A DNA stretch of 64,000 bases from Desulfonatronospira thiodismutans ASO3-1 (GTDB taxonomy: Bacteria; Desulfobacterota; Desulfovibrionia; Desulfovibrionales; Desulfonatronovibrionaceae): NCBI RefSeq assembly GCF_000174435.1, contig NZ_ACJN02000002.1, forward strand, positions 372,001 through 436,000, written 5' to 3'. The position numbers were made by a program, and so were the translations under genes. This document shows positions 9,985 through 17,308 of the stretch, piece by piece. The notes below the pieces were generated by a model that was given only the letters and a program-made list of their open reading frames with translations, made no database searches and was not told where the DNA came from. The stretch's first letter is position 1. Each line of letters starts with the position of its first letter.

Positions 9985-10025
9985 AGTCCTTCCAGTCACG
10001 GGGTAAACACGTGACTGGAAGGACT
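9985..10025. terminator. Strong perfect hairpin behind the flavodoxin gene
   Basis: AGTCCTTCCAGTCACG pairs perfectly with CGTGACTGGAAGGACT around a 9-base loop, 12 bases beyond the flavodoxin stop. There is no good T-run on either strand, so it may act as an mRNA 3' stabiliser rather than a classical terminator. The rest of 9785-9984 holds nothing recognisable. Confidence 0.6.
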
Positions 10026-10036
10026 TATTAAGGCGG

Positions 10037-10519
10037 CTACACTCCAAGCTTCAGGGCGATTTCTGCCACCCGGGCGCCCAGCTTGGCTCCGTTTTCCCCG
10101 GCCTTTTCATCGGGCTCTCCCACGCAGGCAGTACCGTAATGCCCGGTTGCACTCATGGGGTCGCCGACAATGACCATGCCGTAAATCATCAGGGCCTGGA
10201 TAATGGAAAACATGGTGGTCTCCTTGCCGCCAGTGGGATCACCCGAAGTGGCGAAAGCCGCACCAACCTTGCCTTCCATTTTTTTCCTCAAGCTTATGAA
10301 CTCATCTATAACCCTTTTCAGGTCAGCAGCCATCACCCCGAAATACACCGGTGATCCGGCGATAACTCCGCTGCAGTTAAGAAAGTTGTCCTTGGTCACC
10401 TCTGAGGTGCTTTTGATTATCGCCTGGGCCCCTTCCACGGAGTCTACGCCCCGGGCCACTGCCTCGGCCAGCTTTCTCGTATTTCCCGACTTGGAATAGT
10501 AAAGGACCAGTATCTGCAT
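10037..10519 (-). CDS. Flavodoxin / WrbA-like flavoprotein
   Basis: Small FMN protein of 160 residues. The N-terminal LYYSKSGNTRKLAEAV is the FMN phosphate-binding loop of flavodoxins. The mid-part GSPVYFGVMAADLKRVID and the GGKETTMFSIIQALM stretch resemble the WrbA/NAD(P)H:quinone reductase branch. It is likely a cytoplasmic electron carrier or quinone reductase; the sequence does not decide which. AGGAGG sits 7 bases before the ATG. It follows the DksA-BON gene by 17 bases on the same strand and is probably expressed with it. Confidence 0.85.
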   Translation of the reverse strand: MQILVLYYSKSGNTRKLAEAVARGVDSVEGAQAIIKSTSEVTKDNFLNCSGVIAGSPVYFGVMAADLKRVIDEFISLRKKMEGKVGAAFATSGDPTGGKETTMFSIIQALMIYGMVIVGDPMSATGHYGTACVGEPDEKAGENGAKLGARVAEIALKLGV

Positions 10520-10536
10520 ATGCCAACCTCCTGTTA

Positions 10537-11268
10537 TTATTCATCCCGGTTGAAAAAAAGCTCCTCTTCCATCTGATCCGGGCGGTAAAGAAGTTCCTCG
10601 CCGGTATGCCATCCAAGTCCAGTCAGGGACTCGATATGCAGATTATCCCTGATATTTTCCAGGGGCAGAATATCCTGCAACACGCCCATCAGGAGGTTGT
10701 GCTGCAGTTCATTGGGTATGCTCCCGTTCAGATAGACAATGCCCTCAATGCTGGATATCTCCAGATTATGGGTCTCTATATGCGCATCTGCATGTATCCT
10801 TTCGTGCACAAGTTCCAGGATTTCCTCATCGCTCATCTCTTCAAACTCTTCAGCAGAGACTGATTCCCAGGAACCTGTCCCGGGCAGGGGACTTTCCTCC
10901 CACTCCTGAGTATCAGGACCTGTCTTTTCTTCCGCCTTGTTTACACACACGCGGCAGTACCTGGCCCATGGCACGGCCTGCAGTCTTGCCTCAGAAATCT
11001 CCTGACCGCAGGAATCGCATATACCGTAATTGCCTATAATCATTCTGTCCAGGGCATGGTCGATGTGGTTGAGCTCACTGCGGGCCTGGCTGTCCAGGGC
11101 ATTGATACTTCTGTACATATTGTCCATCTGGGCCCTGGAAGCCATTTCTTTTTCAGCGTAATTTCCTTCCTGCCACTGGTCTTTAAGGCCTTTGCTTTTT
11201 TCAAGTATCTCCATACGCCTGGTAAAGAGCTTGTTATACAATTCAGCCCTGGAATGTTTTGACAGCAT
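10537..11268 (-). CDS. DksA/TraR-type zinc-finger protein with a C-terminal BON domain
   Basis: Residues about 1-75 form a helical, charged segment. They are followed by a four-cysteine zinc finger (CDSCGQE then ARYCRVC, about 95-125) that places the protein in the DksA/TraR group, whose members bind RNA polymerase through its secondary channel. A linker leads to a BON-like domain (about 170-235; IETHNLEISSIEGIVYLNG), a fold usually seen in periplasmic or membrane-binding proteins. No signal peptide is present. GGAGG lies upstream of the ATG at 11268. The pairing of the two domains is uncommon. A general stress or envelope-linked regulator is possible, but the function is not shown. Confidence 0.85.
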   Translation of the reverse strand: MLSKHSRAELYNKLFTRRMEILEKSKGLKDQWQEGNYAEKEMASRAQMDNMYRSINALDSQARSELNHIDHALDRMIIGNYGICDSCGQEISEARLQAVPWARYCRVCVNKAEEKTGPDTQEWEESPLPGTGSWESVSAEEFEEMSDEEILELVHERIHADAHIETHNLEISSIEGIVYLNGSIPNELQHNLLMGVLQDILPLENIRDNLHIESLTGLGWHTGEELLYRPDQMEEELFFNRDE

Positions 11269-11392
11269 CGCTTCCTCCTTGTTTTAGAATCAGCTTATGC
11301 CTGCCGACGACACTGCATAACATCTTTCACCAGAGTTAAAGTTAAACAGCTGCACCAAAAACGTCAACAAATCTATAATCGCATATAACTGG

Positions 11393-12772
11393 CTACATCA
11401 GGTGTCCCAGGAAAATGCTGACAAAGGTGAAGTAAATGAACAGTCCGGATATATCCTTTATAGTGGTAATAAACGGGTCAGAGCCTGCGGCCTGGTCCAT
11501 GCCCAGCCTGACCAGGATAAACGGGATGAGAAAACCCAAGGCTGTGGCCAGGGTCATGGTCAGGGCCAGGGAGATGCCCACAGCCAGTCCAAAACTGGGC
11601 TCACCCTGCCAGACAGAAGCTATAATCCCGGCAACCAGGCCCATCATTGCCCCCATGCTCAGCCCTATGCCCGCTTCCCGGGTCAGGTGGTAGCCGAACC
11701 TCTTGACGCTAATATGTCCCAGGACAAAGGCCCGGGTAAATATGGTCGAGGACTGGGTGCCGGCATTGCCGCCCATGTCCATGATTACAGGTATAAATAT
11801 GGCCACCGCGGCAATGGCTTCCAGGGTGGCTTCGTAAGCATCTATGACCGCACCGGCCAGCATGCCCCCGATGAGGGTAATGACCAGAAAAGGCAGACGC
11901 ACTTTCCACACGTCCCACACCGGGCCTTCTATGAGGCGCTGGCTGCGCCCGGTTTCCTGTCTGGTCAGGGTGCCAAGCCCGGCCTTGCTCATGATGTCTT
12001 CCGTGGTTTCCTCCTCCAGGATGTCCATGGCATCGTCTACAGTGATAATCCCCACCAGGCGCTCTTCCCGGTCCACCACCGGCACAGCCAGGAGATCGCG
12101 TTCCTTAAGCAGAACAGCCGCCTCTTCCTGGTCTGTCTCGGTGTGCACCTTGATCACCTTTTCATTCATGATGTCCCTGATCCTGGAGGCCTTGTCCGCG
12201 GTCACCAGGTCCCCCAGGGAGAGCACCCCCAAAAGCCTGCGTTTGGCATCAGTCACGTAGAGCACATATATGGTCTCTGCGCTCTTGCGCTTACTTCTGA
12301 TCCTTTCCAGGGCCTCTTCCGCGCTCATGTCAGCCTTGAGACTCACGTATTCCGGGGTCATTATCCGTCCGGCGGTTTCTGCCGGGTAGTTGAGCAGATC
12401 TGCTGTTTTCTTGCGCTCATCCGCAGGAATGGAGTTAAGCAGCTGCTTGGCCACCTTGGCCGGAACTTCGTCCAGGAGCCTGGCCCTGTCGTCAGGTTCC
12501 ATTTCAGTTATAATTTCCACGGCCCAGTTTCCGGCCAGATGCTGAATAAGGGTCTCCTGGGTCTCTAAGGAAAGATCCTCAAAAACAACAAGAGAGAGGT
12601 CCTTGTTAAGCAACCTGAAAAGTATGGCCAGCTCATCGCGCTTGCCCTGTGCTTCAAGCTCAGAGAAAAACTCAACCAGGTCATAGTGTTCCTGCTGGTT
12701 CAAAACCTCCTTCAAGCGGTTCATCTCCTTGTTTTCAAGCATGGCAGTGATATTTTCCATTAGAGAAGACAT
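11393..12772 (-). CDS. mgtE: Magnesium transporter MgtE
   Basis: Mg2+ channel of 459 residues. An N-terminal superhelical MgtE_N domain (about 25-130) is followed by a CBS pair (about 135-255) that senses cytoplasmic Mg2+. The five-helix membrane domain (about 285-459) contains the GGNAGTQSST motif of the pore. GGAGG lies 6 bases before the ATG. The gene stands alone. The upstream region shows no leader structure that I could assign to a magnesium riboswitch. Confidence 0.95.
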   Translation of the reverse strand: MSSLMENITAMLENKEMNRLKEVLNQQEHYDLVEFFSELEAQGKRDELAILFRLLNKDLSLVVFEDLSLETQETLIQHLAGNWAVEIITEMEPDDRARLLDEVPAKVAKQLLNSIPADERKKTADLLNYPAETAGRIMTPEYVSLKADMSAEEALERIRSKRKSAETIYVLYVTDAKRRLLGVLSLGDLVTADKASRIRDIMNEKVIKVHTETDQEEAAVLLKERDLLAVPVVDREERLVGIITVDDAMDILEEETTEDIMSKAGLGTLTRQETGRSQRLIEGPVWDVWKVRLPFLVITLIGGMLAGAVIDAYEATLEAIAAVAIFIPVIMDMGGNAGTQSSTIFTRAFVLGHISVKRFGYHLTREAGIGLSMGAMMGLVAGIIASVWQGEPSFGLAVGISLALTMTLATALGFLIPFILVRLGMDQAAGSDPFITTIKDISGLFIYFTFVSIFLGHLM

Positions 12773-13709
12773 ATCAGTTCCTCCGTTTTGAATCTATTGT
12801 TTCTCATGCTGCCCGGTGGCAGAGATCAGGCAACACTCAAGAGGTCCCGGCAAACCACGGGCACCCCCTTTGCACCCGCAACAGGACCGCAGAGGTCCAG
12901 ACGCGACTCTACGGCAGACAAAAAGTCAACCAGGCCCACGGCCTTGAGGATCAGGCCCCGGGTCACGGATCCGGGATATGGATGAGCAAAATGGTGCTGT
13001 AAATGCCTGAATAGAATTTCCGGCGGGTGAATGTTTCAGGATGTATAGCCCCGGCAGACGTCTGCACACGCACCACTGCCTGCAGCATGGACGTGTTGCA
13101 GTAATTATAACCGGGGGTGTGGAAAAGAATATTGGCCTGCACGGCTCTCCTCCTTGCCGGACCGCCCTGCGCAAAAGGGCGGCAGAGGAAAAACCGTTGC
13201 CGGAAAGGATACTATGCGGCTGGAGGTCTTTTCTGCGCCTTTGCAGAGCAGAGCAGTCTTTCTGTTTTTTTGCAGCTGTTCATATTCAGCAGGAATAATC
13301 TACTGGCGGATTCTTCCATTTTGAGCAGAACTCCCTGTTATGGTTGTTGATTTATATCCTGGTTGCCTGTGAAATCAGTGGTGCCCTTAACTGCCATCCC
13401 TGATTTTTGTCAAGTTTTTTATATTCATTTCACAAGCCTGGACTCTGTTCATTCGCCGGGAAATGACCCGGAAGTGACAGATAACCACCTATCCCTTCCA
13501 AATGGTCATTGCCTTATTGTTCAGTTGACCGCTGGTTGGGCTCTGTCCCGGTTGAGGCGCTTTTAAAAGTTGAACTCAGTGCTTTTCCGGCGCATTTTCA
13601 CCGCGGACAGCAAATCAGTGTATCCTTGCTTTTTGACCGGTTTTCTGACATGAAGCGTACGCAGCACACTGGACAATTCCGTCAAAACAACAAGGAGATT
13701 TGGTAGACC
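12773..13709. other. Long gap with no convincing gene
   Basis: Between mgtE and ppcA, transcribed away from each other. A short minus-strand frame around 12830-12970 (GTG start, ending in DLLSVA) uses GC-rich third positions like real genes but is only about 46 codons and matches nothing I know; it may be a gene remnant. The rest must hold the promoters of mgtE and ppcA. No repeat or RNA structure was recognised. Confidence 0.4.
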
Positions 13710-15167
13710 ATGAAAATACCCCGGTGCATGAGCACCCAGCATCCGGACAATGCGTCCGCGCCTTTTTTCTCGACCAATTGCGTCCTGGCTGGAGAAGATG
13801 AGATTCGCGAAGCCTATTACGCCTTTTCCCATCTGGGTTGCGACGAACAGATGTGGGACGTGGAAGGCAAAGAGATTGATACTTATGTGGTAAAAAAGCT
13901 GCTTTCCTACTATCCTGAATACTTTCGCAAAAACGTCCTGGGCCGTGATCTGCGCTTGACCCTGCGCGTGCCCAACCCCACCGTTGAAAGGGCTGAGGCC
14001 AAGATTCTACTGGAGACTCTGGAGAGCATCCCACGTTCATACGATGCCGCCCGTCTGGTTTACGGCCGCGACATTGTTCCCATATTCGAAGTAATACTGC
14101 CCATGACCACTTCTGCCAGGTGTATTGACCGTATATACCGCTACTACACTGATCACATCATAGGCAGGCAGAGTGCCAGGTTCCGCGATGGGGATATCAC
14201 CATCGCCGAGTGGATCGGCAAATTTTCTCCATCCACTATCCAGGTCATTCCGCTTTTTGAAGATGTGCCCACCATGCTCAAGGTCTCGGACATTATGTAT
14301 GAATACCTGGCTGACAAGGACGTAAAGGACCAGAGGGTGTTTCTTGCCCGTTCGGACACAGCCATGAATTATGGCCTGGCCTCGGCCGCCCTGGCCAATA
14401 AGCTTGCCCTGAAAAAGTTTGATGAAGTTGCTGCACGCACCGGTGTCCGTTTGCATCCCATCCTGGGCATGGGCTCGGCTCCTTTCCGGGGCGGACTGCA
14501 TCCGCACAGCGCCGAAAGGGTTGGACGTGAATACCCAAGCGTAGTCACCTTCACCATCCAGTCTGCCTTCAAATTTGACTATCCGGTCAGCGAAGTGCAG
14601 GCGGCCTGCGAACACCTCAAGTCGCGCAGCATTGTACCTGCCGCGGACATAGATGAAGAAAAAGCCCTGGAAGTAATTGAGCGCTACAGCCAGGCTTATC
14701 GCAGCCGCATCACTGAACTGGCTCCGCAAATCTGCCGCATGGCCAGATATGTCCCCGGAAGGCGGGCCAGAAAACTGCACGTAGGTCAGTTCGGCTATTC
14801 CCGGGAAATTGGACAGGTCAGTCTGCCCAGAGCCATATCATTTACATGCTCCATGTATTCTCTGGGCCTGCCGCCTGAACTGCTGGCCTTCGAGTCTTTG
14901 AGCAAGAATGATCTGGACTTTGTGCTGGAGATTTACCCCTCTTTCCGGGACAAGATAGAATACGCCATGGCCTGCACTGATTTTGAAGGTCCGCTCATGA
15001 GCAGATCCCTGCGCAAGGCCCTGCAGGCTTCAGGTTTTGATCACCAGGCAAGCAAGGAGCATCTCCAGATTGTCCGCGGACTGCGCAATGCAGTGGATGC
15101 ATGCGATTCAGCCCAGGCCGGCGATCTCATGCTCAGGGCTGCTCTTCTGCGGGGCTTTCTGGGTTGA
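13710..15167 (+). CDS. ppcA: Archaeal-type phosphoenolpyruvate carboxylase
   Basis: Converts PEP and bicarbonate to oxaloacetate, feeding anabolic C4 acids. At 485 residues it is about half the size of the usual bacterial enzyme and belongs to the PEPcase_2 family first described in archaea. The N-terminal signature CMSTQHPDN is present. Conserved blocks include PIFEVILPMTTSA, ARSDTAMNYG, GMGSAPFRGG and QSAFKFDYP. AAGGAG lies 12 bases before the ATG. The family is scattered in bacteria, and its presence is a likely sign of old horizontal transfer. It is the only gene on its transcript and converges with the potassium channel gene. Confidence 0.93.
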   Translation: MKIPRCMSTQHPDNASAPFFSTNCVLAGEDEIREAYYAFSHLGCDEQMWDVEGKEIDTYVVKKLLSYYPEYFRKNVLGRDLRLTLRVPNPTVERAEAKILLETLESIPRSYDAARLVYGRDIVPIFEVILPMTTSARCIDRIYRYYTDHIIGRQSARFRDGDITIAEWIGKFSPSTIQVIPLFEDVPTMLKVSDIMYEYLADKDVKDQRVFLARSDTAMNYGLASAALANKLALKKFDEVAARTGVRLHPILGMGSAPFRGGLHPHSAERVGREYPSVVTFTIQSAFKFDYPVSEVQAACEHLKSRSIVPAADIDEEKALEVIERYSQAYRSRITELAPQICRMARYVPGRRARKLHVGQFGYSREIGQVSLPRAISFTCSMYSLGLPPELLAFESLSKNDLDFVLEIYPSFRDKIEYAMACTDFEGPLMSRSLRKALQASGFDHQASKEHLQIVRGLRNAVDACDSAQAGDLMLRAALLRGFLG

Positions 15168-15200
15168 TGTGACTGCATCTTTCCTGCTCGCCCTCATCTT

Positions 15201-15281
15201 TTTACCCATTTCATGCCAGTCTTGGAATGGGTAAAAACTACCCTTTATTGCCCATAACAGGCCAGGCATGAAATGGGTAAA
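15201..15281. terminator. Perfect 17-bp inverted repeat between convergent genes
   Basis: TTTACCCATTTCATGCC and its exact complement are separated by 47 bases. These hold part of a second copy of the arm (AATGGGTAAAAACTACCC). It lies between the stops of ppcA and the potassium channel gene and ends in A/T runs on both sides, which fits a shared bidirectional terminator. A small mobile palindrome is the alternative. Confidence 0.6.
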
Positions 15282-15288
15282 AGCATAT

Positions 15289-16992
15289 TCATGGCTTGTT
15301 GCCGTTTTTAAAGGTGCACAGGAACTTTTTCTCCGCCTCGGATGTTCCTATCAGTATGAGCTCGTCTCCATCCTGCAGCCGGGTATCCGGTTCAGGGTTT
15401 ATGATTGTCCCTCGGCCGGAGGAGTCTATGGCTATGACGCTGCACCCGGACTTCATGCGGATATTGCTTTGTTCAAGGCTCTTGTCGTGCAGGTTCCCGG
15501 TAACCTTCTCCCGGAATATATCCAGGCCTTCGGCCACCATGAGCACATTGTCCCCCTTTATGTAGTTGATGACCGAATTTGCGCCCATGGAGGCATAGGA
15601 CATGACCAGGTCCGCCCCGGCCTGGTGCAGTTTGGAAACACTTCTGTCCCTGGTGGCCCTGGATATTATCTGCATCTTGGGGCGCAGCTTGCGGCAGTAG
15701 ATGGTCAGGTAGATGTTCAGGTCATCGTTGTTGGTGGTGATGATAATGGAGGGAGCTTTGTCTATCCCGGCACGCTTCAGGGTATGAAAATCCGCGGCAT
15801 TGCCGAGAATGTATTTTTCCTTGCTGGCCACAATGCGCGAGCTTTTCTCTACTATGCGGTAATCAATATCGTTCTCCGCCAGTGCATCCGCCGCAGCCCT
15901 GCCCACCCGGCCTCCGCCAAGGACGATTACCGGATCAAAGGAAAGGTTGTAGATGCCGTATATCTCGTCGTACTTTTCCAGCTGTTCCTGGGAACCTGCC
16001 AGCACCAGCACGGTATTGGAGCCTATGCGCATGTCCGGGTGGGGGATCTTGAAGCTGCCCCTCTCCCAGATGCCCACCACGTTGACCCCTGTGGTTTCCC
16101 GAAGCCTGCTTTCTATGATTTTTTTGCCCTCCAGGGGAGTGCGCATGACCGGAGTCTCTGCGATGAGCAAGTCTCCGAACCGGCCGATGACATTGGCATG
16201 CATGCTCACCCCAAGCACCCGCCTGGCCAGGGCCTGGCCGAGCATAACTGGGAACTGGTGTACCTGGCTGGCACCGGCCATTTGAAGTATGTCTAAGGAC
16301 TCCAGGGTTTCCGCAGTGGCTATGACCTGAGTACTCTGACTCAGCTCGCGCAGGGTGAACACGGCGTTGGTATTGGTATGATCGTCGTTGTTGAACAGGA
16401 CCAGTTCGGCCTTGTCCGCGCGGGCCTTGCGGTAGGTATCCAGGTCGTCAAGTTCCCCCAGCATTATCCTGTAGCCCTGGTCATGCAGTTCCAGGGCCCT
16501 TTGCTGATCCGGAACCAGGATGCAGTAGGGATAGTTGTACTGCTTCAGTTTTTCCACCAGGTTGGCGATCATGGGGTCAAAATTGCTCAAGAGTACATGC
16601 CCGGTTGTCTTTTTCTGCAGCTCCCTGGGAGTTCTGGCCTTGTTATGGGCCTCTAACCAGGGGGCATAAAAAAAGCGGATGAATGTAAACGGGAGCATGA
16701 CCAGCAGGAAAATCACCCCTGACAGCAGAACCAGCACGGAAAACATACGTCCCAGGTCCGTATGAAAGGTAATGTCTCCGTACCCCAGGGTACTCATGGT
16801 CACTGCAGTCCAGTACAGACCGTCCAGGATGGTATGCTCCTGCCCCTCCATAACCATGAGTCCGTGAAAAGCCAGGGTGTACAGGACCATCATGCCAACC
16901 AGGACAAGCAGAAACTTCAAAAGGGCCAGGATATTGTTCTTGGCGGTTTTGTCCTCAAAAAAATAGGCGACAATGGATGGTATAAATTTCAT
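15289..16992 (-). CDS. Potassium channel with two RCK (TrkA) domains
   Basis: 567 residues from the chosen ATG at 16992, preceded by AAAGGT at a workable distance; a longer open frame back to 17187 has no site and no homology-like sequence. The order is a first membrane helix, a P-loop with the selectivity filter TLGYGD, a second helix, RCK1 (TGHVLLSNFDP, Rossmann but lacking the full GxGxxG), a TrkA_C segment, RCK2 with GGGRVGRAAADAL, and a final TrkA_C domain. The architecture fits MthK/Kch-like ligand-gated K+ channels. It probably acts in K+ homeostasis at the inner membrane. It stands alone. Confidence 0.92.
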   Translation of the reverse strand: MKFIPSIVAYFFEDKTAKNNILALLKFLLVLVGMMVLYTLAFHGLMVMEGQEHTILDGLYWTAVTMSTLGYGDITFHTDLGRMFSVLVLLSGVIFLLVMLPFTFIRFFYAPWLEAHNKARTPRELQKKTTGHVLLSNFDPMIANLVEKLKQYNYPYCILVPDQQRALELHDQGYRIMLGELDDLDTYRKARADKAELVLFNNDDHTNTNAVFTLRELSQSTQVIATAETLESLDILQMAGASQVHQFPVMLGQALARRVLGVSMHANVIGRFGDLLIAETPVMRTPLEGKKIIESRLRETTGVNVVGIWERGSFKIPHPDMRIGSNTVLVLAGSQEQLEKYDEIYGIYNLSFDPVIVLGGGRVGRAAADALAENDIDYRIVEKSSRIVASKEKYILGNAADFHTLKRAGIDKAPSIIITTNNDDLNIYLTIYCRKLRPKMQIISRATRDRSVSKLHQAGADLVMSYASMGANSVINYIKGDNVLMVAEGLDIFREKVTGNLHDKSLEQSNIRMKSGCSVIAIDSSGRGTIINPEPDTRLQDGDELILIGTSEAEKKFLCTFKNGNKP

Positions 16993-17197
16993 TGGTCTTA
17001 TTACCTTTACAAAAAAATTCCCATCTGTCGGTGGGGACCGAGGCCTTCTTTCCTGCAGGCCGAAATCAGACAGACTTTCCCTCAACGGCAAACAGGACGC
17101 CCTTCTACTACACCTCAGTAACTCTATAGGCAAGAGGCAGGGAAAAAATTTTTCAGCGGGAAAAAATTGACACCTTGCGCTTGACACGCAATAAGGG

Positions 17198-17254
17198 TAA
17201 CCATTCAGAAGGCCCCGGTTGTGACTGATGGCACAAGCCCCCAGAGGCCCTGAA
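17198..17254. repeat. Partial GTAACC-type REP element
   Basis: GGTAACCATTCAG followed by CTGATGGCACAAG matches the left arms at 53455 and 54087; the right arm is degenerate (CCCTGAAAAACG). Between the channel start at 16992 and this point there is only promoter-like sequence. Confidence 0.6.
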
Positions 17255-17308
17255 AAACGTTAAGGAAGGGATTTCATACAACCACCCCCGACCCCTCCTT
17301 GGCTAAGG

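Noticed and set aside
11402-12568. Long plus-strand frame opposite mgtE
   Set aside because: Composition is histidine- and glutamine-rich with no domain; the MgtE frame is complete on the other strand.
16993-17187. N-terminal extension of the K+ channel frame to 17187
   Set aside because: No ribosome-binding site, Cys/Arg/Pro-rich unnatural sequence, and a good site in front of the ATG at 16992.
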